From assembly GCA_965229625.1 (NCBI GenBank), contig CBDDJJ010000001.1, positions 434,001 to 498,000 of the forward strand: a stretch of DNA of 64,000 bases, given 5' to 3'. A program made the position numbers and the translations under genes. The stretch is from JANQIO01 sp965229625. GTDB lineage: Bacteria > Pseudomonadota > Gammaproteobacteria > Pseudomonadales > Halieaceae. Under the pieces are notes generated by a model. The model had not been told where the DNA came from. It saw only the letters and a list, made by a program, of their open reading frames with translations, and ran no database searches. Shown in pieces: positions 7,470-16,197 of the stretch; positions within the stretch are counted from its first letter, which is position 1, and each line of letters opens with the position of its first letter.

Positions 7470-8383
7470 GTTTGCCTCTCGGTAATGCCGAGGTCCAGCA
7501 CCTCGAAGGCCGAGGCCAGCGCGTCCTTCATGGTAGCGGTGGTTTTGACGTCGCCGACCTCGATACCCAGCTCGACGATGGTCTGGGCGATGGAGGGGGA
7601 GACACCGGAAATCACCGACTGGCAACCCATCAGCCGGGTACCCCGGGATATCTTGATCAGGTGGTTCGCCACCGCTGTGTCCACCACGCCGACACCACTG
7701 ATATCCAGGATGAATACCCTGGCCTGGGTCTCGGCAATCTTGTCCAGGGTGGCGTTCATAACATCGCGAGCCCGCTTCGAGTCGATCAGGCCCACCACCG
7801 GCAACAGCAGGATGCCATCCCAGATGTTGGTGACCGGCGTCGACATCTCCAGCATGGATTTCGACTGCGCGCTCAGCGTTTCTTCGACCATGGCGTTATA
7901 GGTGTCCACCACGATGGCGGTATCGAGGTGCAGCAGCTTGGCAATGGAGTGCTGTGTTGCCGCCAGCTCTTCGGCGCCCATGTCTGATTCCCTGGCAATG
8001 CTGAGAAAACACTCGAGGAAGCGGTTCATACCGGCAAAGTAGGTATTCAGGGGCAGGCCGATACGCGCGTGCGCTTCTCCCACCCGGCGGCGGCGCGCCA
8101 CGTAGGCCTCGTCGATCGTCCCGGCCATGAACAGTTGCCAGTAGCTGTGCTGCAGGCCCTGGACGCGGGTCAGCGTGTCCTGCTCGGAGAAATACTGCTC
8201 GAATTCGGGCTGGGTGCGCAGCCAGGCGTACCAGCTGTCCACCATATCGTCCATCTGCGGCTCGACCACGGCGGCGAAGGCCTGGATGCGCGCCAGGTCA
8301 TGCCGGGTGACGCCGTATTGCTCGCACATCAGGGCCGGACTCTGGTGTGCAAACTGGTTGCAGATGTTCAGTGTTGATCCCAT
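7466..8383 (-). CDS. Globin-coupled stressosome sensor, RsbR family
   Basis: 305 residues. Residues 20-165 look like a sensor globin: Trp/Phe-rich helices, then RRRVGEAHARIGLPLNTY, where His105 stands at the haem-proximal position of globin-coupled sensors. Residues 185-300 are an RsbR-type STAS domain. Both regulatory threonines are conserved: Thr236 in VVDT and Thr268 in SIAQT (Thr171 and Thr205 in Bacillus RsbRA). The predicted role is a cytoplasmic stressosome subunit that senses O2, NO or another haem ligand, as described for the Vibrio RsbR globin. It is the first gene of the seven-gene minus-strand operon, with a GAGG ribosome site about 7 bases before the ATG. Confidence 0.87.
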   Translation of the reverse strand: MGSTLNICNQFAHQSPALMCEQYGVTRHDLARIQAFAAVVEPQMDDMVDSWYAWLRTQPEFEQYFSEQDTLTRVQGLQHSYWQLFMAGTIDEAYVARRRRVGEAHARIGLPLNTYFAGMNRFLECFLSIARESDMGAEELAATQHSIAKLLHLDTAIVVDTYNAMVEETLSAQSKSMLEMSTPVTNIWDGILLLPVVGLIDSKRARDVMNATLDKIAETQARVFILDISGVGVVDTAVANHLIKISRGTRLMGCQSVISGVSPSIAQTIVELGIEVGDVKTTATMKDALASAFEVLDLGITERQT

Positions 8384-8501
8384 CGGGTTCCTCGGGTGGT
8401 CAGCTCAGCGGCGGCTGCCAGTCAGTGGGCCTGGAGGTGCTGCAAAGCCCGGGTGCGGCATGCATTAAACCACCCCGGCACAGCGGATTGCCATATGGCG
8501 C
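8384..8501 (-). promoter_or_regulatory. Leader and probable promoter region of the stressosome operon
   Basis: This 118-base gap between the SDR gene and rsbR must contain the operon promoter unless transcription reads through from the SDR. A TTTAAT hexamer on the minus strand near 8465-8470 could be a -10 box, but no convincing -35 stands 16-18 bases away. No clear terminator follows the SDR, so read-through is possible. Confidence 0.3.
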
Positions 8502-9521
8502 TCACCGCATGGGAGCGGGCAGGTACCCGGCCGTCAGCTCGGCGGACACTTCCCAGAGCCGGGCTGCCAGTTTTTCGTCCGTCAGGTAGGCCGTGCCTTC
8601 ACCGACGTTGCAGTTGTCGAAGTAATAGCCCCTCACGCCGGCCAGTGAAGGATGGGTGGTCAGGAAGGTCTGCGTGGCAGCGCCTTCCTCGACCGTTTTG
8701 GTGAACATCCACCCCAGCCAGCGGGCGGCGGTTTGCTGCCAGTCAGGCATGTTGCGAATCGCATTGGTGACGATCACCCCGGGATGCAGGCTATTGGAAG
8801 TGGCCGTAGTGCCTGACAGTTTTCCTGCCAGCGCCAGTGAACACAGCGCATTGGCCAGTTTGGAGTGCCCGTAGGCCACCTGTGGGTCGTATTCGTGCTG
8901 CTGCCAGGCCAGGTCGTCCAGCAGAATACCGCCCTCCGGCGCCCGGCGGTGCGCCCGGCTGCTGACGAACACGAAACGTCCCTGCTCGGCGGCGATGACA
9001 TGGTCCAGTAACTGGTTGACGAGGATGAAGTGCCCCAGGTGATTGACGCTGAAATGCTTCTCGACGCCGTTGACGATCTCCCGTTCCGGCACGGCGACGA
9101 TACCCGCGTTACAGACCAGGCCATCCAGTGGTCGGTTCATGCCACGGATGCGTTCGCCGCAGGCCGCGACCGAGACGTAGTCCCCGAGGTCAAGGAATTC
9201 CGGCGTGGTCTCGCCATCGACGGCGGCGCAGGCGATTTCGGCTTTCTCGAGCGTCCGTGCAATGCCGATGACATGGGCCCCGCGCAGGGCAAGTACCCGC
9301 ATGGTTTCGAAGCCCAGCCCGGAATTGCAGCCGGTCACCGCGTAGGTGAAGCCGCTCAGGTCCAGGCCCTCGGTCACCTGTTCGGCGGTGGCCGACTCAT
9401 CAAACGCACTGACGGGTGGGCTGGCGCTGATGATGCGAGCCAGAAGCGGCGCGGGAAGGGCGGCCAGCAGCGTTGCCAGGCTGGACTGCTGGAGGAAGCG
9501 TCGGCGGTTGAGCGGGGTCAT
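8502..9521 (-). CDS. Tat-exported short-chain dehydrogenase/reductase
   Basis: 339 residues from the ATG at 9519-9521, preceded by AAGGA at a spacing of 8; an upstream TTG adds five residues but has no better site. The N-terminus is a twin-arginine signal (NRRRFLQQ followed by an Ala/Leu-rich helix), unusual for an SDR. The Rossmann motif TGCNSGLGFET, the NNAG-equivalent VCNAGI, and the catalytic Tyr-x-x-x-Lys in YGHSKLAN are all present. The sequence most resembles protochlorophyllide-reductase/retinol-dehydrogenase-like SDRs. It should act on an unknown alcohol or ketone in the periplasm with NAD(P). How it obtains cofactor there is unclear, beyond folding before Tat export. Confidence 0.83.
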   Translation of the reverse strand: MTPLNRRRFLQQSSLATLLAALPAPLLARIISASPPVSAFDESATAEQVTEGLDLSGFTYAVTGCNSGLGFETMRVLALRGAHVIGIARTLEKAEIACAAVDGETTPEFLDLGDYVSVAACGERIRGMNRPLDGLVCNAGIVAVPEREIVNGVEKHFSVNHLGHFILVNQLLDHVIAAEQGRFVFVSSRAHRRAPEGGILLDDLAWQQHEYDPQVAYGHSKLANALCSLALAGKLSGTTATSNSLHPGVIVTNAIRNMPDWQQTAARWLGWMFTKTVEEGAATQTFLTTHPSLAGVRGYYFDNCNVGEGTAYLTDEKLAARLWEVSAELTAGYLPAPMR

Positions 9522-9605
9522 GAGCAGGTCCTTCAATCTTGAGGTAGCCCGGTTATTGGGCTGCTGGCCGTGAACAAGGTTCCCCCGGAGGCAAACAGCG
9601 CCCTA

Positions 9606-10958
9606 CTAGTTTAAAAGCGAATTGGCGAAGATGAGCAGGATGATGGCCGGTACCACGTAGCGGATATACCAGGGCCAGATAGCCCAGAACAACCCCTGTT
9701 CGATATCGGGCTGCCCCTTGCGCAATTCTTCGAGGATACCGTTGCGGTGCCACACCCAGCCACAAAACAGGCAGTACATCAGCCCCAGCAGCGGCTGGGC
9801 GTAGCGTGTGGTGGCCGCAATAACGAACCCAAATAAAGCCTCAAAATTCAATAAAATCAAAGTACTTATGAGCGCTATCGAGAATCCGATTAAATATACG
9901 GCGCGGCGCCTGGTAAAGCCGTGATTTTCAATGGCATAGGACACCGGTACCTCGAGCATGGAAATCGAGGATGTCAGTGCCGCAATGGTCATCAGGGCAA
10001 AGAACAGCAGGCTAACCACCACGCCCGCGGTACCCATGGTATCGAACAGCGCGGGCAACACCGTGAAGATCAGGGTGTCGCCGGAGATCAGCGAGCCGTC
10101 TGCCGCGAAAATCTCCACCCCGTTGTTCAGCGCAACGTACATCGCGGGAATCACCACAAAGCCTGCCGTTACCGCGATCATGATATCCACCCCGGTCACC
10201 CAGCCTCCGAGCGCCGGCAGCTTGCCCTCGTCCGGAATGTAGGAGCCGTAAATCAGCATGGTGCCGGCGCCCAGGGACAGGCTGAAGAATGCGGCCCCCA
10301 GCGCGCTGACGATCAACTGTGGTTTCACCGCGGCGCTGAAGTCGGGCAGCAGGTAGACCTTGAGGCCGGCCATGGCGCCGTCCAGCGTCATGACGTAGGC
10401 CACCAGCAGGAACAAGGTGACTATGAGAATCGGCATCAGGCGACTGGACCAGCGTTCAATACCGTCGTGAACCCCTTCAGCAATGATGCCGGCGGTCAGG
10501 AACATGAACAGTCCCATAAAGCCCACGTTGCGGATCAAGCTGAAGTCCACCAGCCATGAAGCTGCAGAATCCATGCCGGCGATCGTCGCCAGCGAGGAGC
10601 AGAAATGGGCGATCATCCAGCCGGCGACGATACCGTAGAAACTGAGGATCATGGATACCGTGCAAATGCCGGCGAGACCGGCAACGCTGCCAAGGTTCGC
10701 AGATTTCGGACCGCGAGAGATGTGGCGCAGGGCGGTGACAGCGTTGGCGTGAGCGTGGCGGCCGATGATCAGTTCCGCCATAAGGGCGGGGTAGGCCAGC
10801 AGGAAGGCGAGCAGCAGGTAGACCAGCAGAAAGGCGGCCCCGCCGTTGCTCGCCGCCTGGGTGGGGAAGCCCCAGATATTGCCCAGCCCCACTGCGCTGC
10901 CCGCGGCGGCCATTACAAAGCCGAAGCGGGAGCTGAACTCACCCCTTGGTGATGCCAA
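9606..10958 (-). CDS. Sodium-dependent transporter, NSS/SNF family
   Basis: 450 residues, about 11-12 membrane helices. The first helix has GSAVGLGNIWGFP, the Na+- and substrate-binding unwound segment of LeuT-type neurotransmitter:sodium symporters. It should import an amino acid or related solute with Na+; substrate unknown. The ATG sits at 10956-10958 and no partner gene is adjacent. A stretch near 9826-9905 is markedly AT-rich and uses TTA and ATA codons, unlike the rest of the gene. Confidence 0.9.
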   Translation of the reverse strand: MASPRGEFSSRFGFVMAAAGSAVGLGNIWGFPTQAASNGGAAFLLVYLLLAFLLAYPALMAELIIGRHAHANAVTALRHISRGPKSANLGSVAGLAGICTVSMILSFYGIVAGWMIAHFCSSLATIAGMDSAASWLVDFSLIRNVGFMGLFMFLTAGIIAEGVHDGIERWSSRLMPILIVTLFLLVAYVMTLDGAMAGLKVYLLPDFSAAVKPQLIVSALGAAFFSLSLGAGTMLIYGSYIPDEGKLPALGGWVTGVDIMIAVTAGFVVIPAMYVALNNGVEIFAADGSLISGDTLIFTVLPALFDTMGTAGVVVSLLFFALMTIAALTSSISMLEVPVSYAIENHGFTRRRAVYLIGFSIALISTLILLNFEALFGFVIAATTRYAQPLLGLMYCLFCGWVWHRNGILEELRKGQPDIEQGLFWAIWPWYIRYVVPAIILLIFANSLLN

Positions 10959-11225
10959 TTTATTGTTCCTTAAGGGTTTTTCGCGGAGTGTAACAGTATT
11001 TTGGCGCGCACGGTCACAGGCCCGGCGGAAAACACCTTACTTGTATTGCACCAGGCCATACCACAACGTCTTCGAGAGCCGTGATTCGGAGTGGCCACCA
11101 GGGTTTGCCACCCACGCCAGACATTGCGAAGCCATAGCTTTTACAAACGCATTGCAGGCCTGTCCACGGCGGGGATGGCAGCGAGCGTACAGTCCAGCAC
11201 CCTGCGTGATATCATGCCGCCCGCC

Positions 11226-11312
11226 GCCGGGGTGGTGAAATTGGTAGACACAGGAGACTTAAAATCTCCCGGCCTTTGGGCCGTGCGGGTTCAAGTCCCG
11301 CCCTCGGCACCA
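11226..11312 (+). tRNA. tRNA-Leu (anticodon UAA)
   Basis: 87 bases including encoded CCA. The acceptor arm GCCGGGG pairs with CCTCGGC (one G-U). The anticodon stem GGAGA/TCTCC encloses CTTAAAA, giving anticodon UAA. A long class-II variable arm follows, and the T-arm is GCGGG-TTCAAGT-CCCGC. It reads UUA codons. TATCAT at 11210-11215 is a possible -10 box, with a GC-rich discriminator typical of stable-RNA promoters. Confidence 0.97.
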
Positions 11313-11340
11313 ACCTTCCTGCTCAGCTTTGTGCCTGCCG

Positions 11341-11661
11341 CTATATCTGCCTGCAAGTTCGCCATACGGTGACCTTGCCGCCGCCCCGCAGCTTGGTCTT
11401 GTCAGCGGAAGTCACGGAAAGGTAGCGGCCATTCACATCGAGGCCGATTTCGTCGTTCTTGAGCACGGTAGGGTGGTAGACGGTTTCCCGGTCCTCGGAG
11501 CGGATGATGTGGCGACAGCCGACCTTGAAGGCATTGCGACCTTCCAGGCGCTCGTAGCCCTTGTCTTTCAGCTTGCTGTTACCGAGCTTGTTCTGGGCCA
11601 GGGCGGCAGGCGCGCTCACAGCCAACGCCAGGGCGAGTGTTGTTGCGATGGTACGGTGCAT
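11341..11661 (-). CDS. Small secreted protein of unknown function
   Basis: 106 residues with a clear Sec signal peptide (basic start, Leu/Ala core, cleavage near APAALAQ). The mature part is about 83 residues, basic, with two cysteines (in VGCRH and WRTCRQI) that could form a disulfide in the periplasm. No family recognised. It follows tRNA-Leu in the opposite orientation and lies downstream of another small secreted protein on the same strand, about 80 bases away. Confidence 0.65.
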   Translation of the reverse strand: MHRTIATTLALALAVSAPAALAQNKLGNSKLKDKGYERLEGRNAFKVGCRHIIRSEDRETVYHPTVLKNDEIGLDVNGRYLSVTSADKTKLRGGGKVTVWRTCRQI

Positions 11662-11743
11662 GGGATCGGCTCCTTACTGGATCTCATTGTGAATTTGCTG
11701 CGTCGTCAGGTGGACGGATTCACGGAACGATTTACGGGCCTAT

Positions 11744-12070
11744 TTACGGAACAATGGCGACAGCATTGAACTCGGCGTAGCCCTTGAGATGGCAGATGCC
11801 GCTGACCCGCAGCTTGACGGGCAGACGGTTGGCGGCGGCCTGCACCAGGATGTCCTGCATCTGCTGGGAGCTGTCCCCGGTGGTCTCTCTGAAGAACAGG
11901 TGCTGCTCCTTGCAATTGCTGGGGTTCTTGCGCAGGTCCAGTTCAACAAGTATGCGGCCAAAGATATTGCTTTCCAGTGACACGATGCGTGCTGGCTTGG
12001 TCCAGCCGGCTTCAGCGAAGCTGCCGGTAGAGAGCAGCGCCAGGCAGAGAAATATCAGTAGCGGTCGCAT
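11744..12070 (-). CDS. Small secreted protein of unknown function
   Basis: 108 residues starting with a Sec signal peptide (MRPLLIFLCLALLSTGSFAEA). The mature part begins near GWTKPARIV and includes two cysteines, NCKEQ and SGICHL, plausibly bridged after export. I do not recognise a family. It is transcribed away from mscK; the two starts are about 115 bases apart, so the promoters share this gap. Gene status rests on the signal peptide and on coding-like composition. Confidence 0.62.
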   Translation of the reverse strand: MRPLLIFLCLALLSTGSFAEAGWTKPARIVSLESNIFGRILVELDLRKNPSNCKEQHLFFRETTGDSSQQMQDILVQAAANRLPVKLRVSGICHLKGYAEFNAVAIVP

Positions 12071-12184
12071 GCCGTGCCCTCGTCTGGTGTGTCATTCAGT
12101 GTAGTCGCCACTGGATGGCGGGTCGCTCGAATTATCCCGTCAAATTCCATAATATCGACGGCTGACATCCTGGGGAGACCTCTC

Positions 12185-15100
12185 TTGATTCACCAAATTT
12201 GGCGCGCGCTGTTACTGATGGCGATCGTTGCCGTGGGTCATTCCGCCATCGCGCAGGAGACTGCCCCGGGCCTGCCCAGCGCCGACGACCTCAAATCGGC
12301 TGCGGAAGCCGCCGCTGCCAACCAGGAACTGAGCGAAGAACAGCGCACCCGCTTCGCCGATATCTACTCGCGTATCGATGCGCAGCTGAAGCGAGCGGAC
12401 GAGGCCTCAGACAAAGCTGCCGGCTACCAGAAGGCGCTGGAGAATGCCGGCGGCGAGGCCAAGGCCATCCGCACTCAACTGGAAGCAGACCAGTCGGAGG
12501 CGGAAGATGCCAGCTACCTGCTGCCATCCCTCGCCGATCTCGAAGCAGCGGAGCAACTGGTTCGCACTGAACGGGCCACCTTGAAGAACCTCGAGGACAG
12601 GGCAGGCCGTATCTCCGGCAACTTGGATTCCGAGGAAGAGCGCCCCGAGGAACTGCGCAAGGCACTGTCGGAAAACCAGGCCCTGCTGGAGCGACTCGGT
12701 TCCCAGTCGGTAGGTACGGAAAACGCCTCCGCCGCTCAAATCCAGGCAGAGAAGTGGTTGCTGGCCGCGCAGCTGAACGCGGCGCAGGCCGTGAATTCGC
12801 GCCTGGAAACCGAGCAGCTTAGCCGCCCCGCGCGCATGGAACTGCTGCAGGCACAGCGCGATCGCACGGCCTTTGACCTGCGCGTGCAGCGGGAGAAACT
12901 GAAGGCCTACGACCAGCAGGTGCTGGCGCTGCGCCAGGAACAGGCGCGCAAGGCCCTGGACGAGGTTGCCTCGGTACAGCAATCGGTCGCTGACGCGCAC
13001 CCGGCTATCCAGTCCCTTGCCGAAGCCAACACCTTGCTGTCTGCAGACATCACTGCGCGCACGGCGGCTCTTGAGCAGCTGCGCCAGCAGGAAGACGTCG
13101 CCACGGAAACCGCGATTCGCTTCGAAACCGACCTGAAGAACATCCAGCGTAAACTGGCAGTACTGGGGATGAGCGAGGCACTGGGCAAGGTGCTGCGTGA
13201 ACAGCAGGTTCGCCTGCCCAATCCCCTCTACGGCCGCGCCGATGTGTCCCGCCGGGAAAAGTTGATGGCGGAAGCCAGCCTCAAGCAGCTGACCTACGAA
13301 GACGAGCGCCGTTCCTTGCAGTCCCTCAGTGGCTATGTTGATGAACGCCTGGCTGATGTGGATCCGGATGAGGCACAGCTTATCCGTGACGATATGCTCG
13401 ACCTGGCGCGGACACGGCGTGACCTGGTCAAGAACGCGCTCGATGTCGAGACTACCTATCTGCGCGCGCTGGGTGACCTGGACTTTGCGGTACGCCGCGT
13501 TGAAACCTCTGCGCTGACTTATCGCGACTTCATCTCCGAACGCCTGCTGTGGATTCGCAGCGCGCCGGCGTTCTCTTTCGATACCCTCAAGCCGCTGCCC
13601 GGGGAAGTCCTCGACCTGCTGTCGCCGGTGCACTGGTGGAAGGTGGTGGTGGCGTTGCCGCGCGCGATGCTGGGCTCGGTGCTGTATCCCGCAATGTTGC
13701 TCCTGTTTGCCATGCTGTTGCGATATCACAGGCGTTTGCTGGACCTGTTGGAGCGCACGGGAGACAACGTCGGCCACGTTGCGAAAGACACCTACCGTTC
13801 GACGCTGGAGGGCCTGGGCCTGACCGCGCTGCTGGCGGCCACCTGGCCGCTGCTGATCAGCACCCTCGGGCTGGCGCTGGAAGCCGTGGATTTTGAGGGC
13901 CGCATGGAACGCAGCGTCGGCTTTGCCCTGCATCGTTCCGCCACCTATTTCTTTGGCCTCGAGTTCCTGCGCTACCTGCTGATCCCGCAGGGGCTGGTGC
14001 GGCGTCATTTCCGCTGGGCCAAGGACAGTGTGGTACGCATTTCGCGCAAGGTCTGGCAACTTGAGTCGGTGTTCGTGCCGATGGTGGTGGTGGCCATCGT
14101 CGCCAACCGGGCTGCGCCACAGGAAGGTATCTCGGTCCTCACCAGCATCGCGCTGATCGTCGCGCTGATCGCGCTATCGCGCTTCTTCATGCTGACCCCC
14201 AGCCTGGCCCAGGGTGAGCTGAAGAACTTTATTTCCCTGCGCAGTGCCCAGCGACAAACGCTGCTGGGTCGGATGTTGCGCTATTTCATGACCGCGCTGC
14301 CACTGGCCCTGGTGGTATGTATCCTGCTCGGATTTACCCATACCGCCACCGAGTTCCTGTCCTCATTGGTGGGAACCCTCGCGCTGTTCACCGCACTGCT
14401 GCTTTTGCACGAACTGGGTGTGCGCTGGCTGCGGATTATGCGGCTGCGGCTTATCGAAGGCGAGCGATTGAAGGCGGAACAGGCGGCCCGAGAAGCCGCA
14501 GAGAACCCGGACGCCGACGTCGTGCCGGTAGAAGACTTTGCCAAGCAGAACCCCGATGAACTGGATAGTGAAGGCCGCAACCTGCTCAACACGGCACTGG
14601 CGATCATCGCCATTGTCGGTACCTGGGGTGTCTGGAGTGACCTGCTGCCGGCACTGGGGATTCTCGATTCGGTAGCGCTGTGGAACACCACCGAGCTGGT
14701 GGACGGGGTAGAAACGCTGACGCCGGTAACGCCTCTGGATATTGTGCAGGTGGTGCTGGTGATCTTCGCGGGCTACGTGGCAGTGCAGCGGATACCGGCA
14801 CTGCTGGACCTGTTCCTGCGCCAGAAGATGGAGCTGGCCTCCGGCACCGTCTATGCCAGCGTCACGCTCGGACGCTACGCCCTGGTCACCACCTTTGTCA
14901 TTACGGTGCTGGGTATGCTGGGGGCCAACTGGAGCCAGATCCAGTGGGCGGTGGCCGGTCTCGGCGTTGGTATCGGCTTTGGTTTGCAGGAGATTGTCGC
15001 GAACTTTATCTGCGGCATCATCCTGTTGTTTGAGCAGCCCATCCGCGTCGGCGACACCATTACGGTCGGGGAGACGTCTGGCATCGTCACCAAGATTCGC

Positions 15101-15550
15101 ATGCGTGCCACCACTGTGCGCGACTGGGACGGTCGCGAACTGCTGGTACCCAACAAGGAGTTCATTACCGGGCGCCTGCTGAACTGGTCCCTGTCGGACC
15201 AGCAGACGCGTCTGCTGATCGAAATTGGCGTTGCCTATGGCAGCGATGTGCCGCGCGCCATGAAGCTCGCGCTGGATGCAGCGCACGAGCACGACAATGT
15301 GCTGGGCGACCCCGAGCCTTTTATTACCTTTGACGCCTTTGGCGACAATGCCCTGATGTTGACCCTGCGCTGTTACCTGCCGTCGCTGGAGCGGCGTCTC
15401 ACTACGGGCAGCGAGCTGCGCAACAGCATCAACGACAAGTTCAATGAGGCGGGCATCGTCATCGCCTTCCCGCAGCGCGATGTCCATATCAACGGCATCG
15501 GGCCGATCGATGTGAACGTTCGCAATATGAATGAGCTGGCTGCCGAATAG
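12185..15550 (+). CDS. mscK: Mechanosensitive channel MscK (KefA) family
   Basis: 1121 residues from a TTG start at 12185 preceded by GGGGAG about 8 bases upstream. An in-frame ATG at 12074 would add 37 residues with no ribosome site and would bury the signal peptide. E. coli MscK is 1120 residues. A Sec signal peptide is followed by a long periplasmic coiled-coil region (to about residue 465), a multi-helix membrane region, and the C-terminal MscS domain (VAGLGVGIGFGLQEIVANF pore helix, then VRDWDGRELLVPN in the beta domain). It should open on membrane tension during hypo-osmotic shock; MscK is K+-sensitive in E. coli. Confidence 0.9.
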   Translation: MIHQIWRALLLMAIVAVGHSAIAQETAPGLPSADDLKSAAEAAAANQELSEEQRTRFADIYSRIDAQLKRADEASDKAAGYQKALENAGGEAKAIRTQLEADQSEAEDASYLLPSLADLEAAEQLVRTERATLKNLEDRAGRISGNLDSEEERPEELRKALSENQALLERLGSQSVGTENASAAQIQAEKWLLAAQLNAAQAVNSRLETEQLSRPARMELLQAQRDRTAFDLRVQREKLKAYDQQVLALRQEQARKALDEVASVQQSVADAHPAIQSLAEANTLLSADITARTAALEQLRQQEDVATETAIRFETDLKNIQRKLAVLGMSEALGKVLREQQVRLPNPLYGRADVSRREKLMAEASLKQLTYEDERRSLQSLSGYVDERLADVDPDEAQLIRDDMLDLARTRRDLVKNALDVETTYLRALGDLDFAVRRVETSALTYRDFISERLLWIRSAPAFSFDTLKPLPGEVLDLLSPVHWWKVVVALPRAMLGSVLYPAMLLLFAMLLRYHRRLLDLLERTGDNVGHVAKDTYRSTLEGLGLTALLAATWPLLISTLGLALEAVDFEGRMERSVGFALHRSATYFFGLEFLRYLLIPQGLVRRHFRWAKDSVVRISRKVWQLESVFVPMVVVAIVANRAAPQEGISVLTSIALIVALIALSRFFMLTPSLAQGELKNFISLRSAQRQTLLGRMLRYFMTALPLALVVCILLGFTHTATEFLSSLVGTLALFTALLLLHELGVRWLRIMRLRLIEGERLKAEQAAREAAENPDADVVPVEDFAKQNPDELDSEGRNLLNTALAIIAIVGTWGVWSDLLPALGILDSVALWNTTELVDGVETLTPVTPLDIVQVVLVIFAGYVAVQRIPALLDLFLRQKMELASGTVYASVTLGRYALVTTFVITVLGMLGANWSQIQWAVAGLGVGIGFGLQEIVANFICGIILLFEQPIRVGDTITVGETSGIVTKIRMRATTVRDWDGRELLVPNKEFITGRLLNWSLSDQQTRLLIEIGVAYGSDVPRAMKLALDAAHEHDNVLGDPEPFITFDAFGDNALMLTLRCYLPSLERRLTTGSELRNSINDKFNEAGIVIAFPQRDVHINGIGPIDVNVRNMNELAAE

Positions 15551-15573
15551 CCGGCAAGCAACTGGAGTACCTG

Positions 15574-16197
15574 ATGAGGCAAGCCCTGCTGACCATGCTT
15601 GAGATGCAATACCGCATGAATTCCCGCGTTCATGAAAACTGGAATGCCCAGGGCTTCGAGTGGTACCGGGCGGTGTGGATCGAGTGCGGCGAACTGATGG
15701 ATCACTACGGCTACAAGTGGTGGAAAAAGCAGGAGCCGGAGATGGAGCAGGTGACCCTGGAGATCATCGATATCTGGCATTTCGGTATGAGCGCGCTGTT
15801 CGGTGAGGGCGATGGGCCTGAGCAGGTGGCGGACAGGATCCTGATGCAGCTCGACGACTATCAACCGTCCGGCGCTGACCTGCGCGAGGCCACCGAAGCG
15901 CTGGCGCTGGACAGCCTGGCCAGCCACAGCTTCTCAGCGCGCTGCTTCTGGGACCTGATGGCAGCCATCGACCTCGATTTTGACGGACTGTACCGGGCCT
16001 ACGTGGGCAAGAACGTCCTCAATTTCTTCCGCCAGGATCACGGCTACAAGGAAGGCACCTACACCAAGACCTGGCAGGGGCGCGAGGACAACGAACACCT
16101 GGTGGAACTGTCGGAGTCCCTGGACAGCCACGCAGACGATTATGCAGACCAGCTGTACCATGCCCTCGGCCAACGCTATGCAGAGTGCGCCGGCTGA
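15574..16197 (+). CDS. Dimeric all-alpha dUTP diphosphatase family
   Basis: 207 residues. The helical N-terminus holds a metal-binding ExxE-type segment in WIECGELMDHYGYKWW and an ExxD in LEIIDIWHF, the paired acidic motifs of the all-alpha NTP pyrophosphohydrolases (dUTPase_2 type). It should hydrolyse dUTP to dUMP with Mg2+, keeping uracil out of DNA. It is not related to trimeric Dut. The stop overlaps the next start (TGATG), so the two products are probably made together. Confidence 0.83.
   Translation: MRQALLTMLEMQYRMNSRVHENWNAQGFEWYRAVWIECGELMDHYGYKWWKKQEPEMEQVTLEIIDIWHFGMSALFGEGDGPEQVADRILMQLDDYQPSGADLREATEALALDSLASHSFSARCFWDLMAAIDLDFDGLYRAYVGKNVLNFFRQDHGYKEGTYTKTWQGREDNEHLVELSESLDSHADDYADQLYHALGQRYAECAG

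Noticed and set aside
8384..8501. Sigma-54 promoter before rsbR
   Set aside because: TGGCAATCCGCTGTGC only partly resembles the -24/-12 consensus; the GC doublet spacing is wrong.
12407..14059. 550-codon minus-strand frame inside mscK
   Set aside because: Gln/Arg/His-rich shadow of mscK without a ribosome site.
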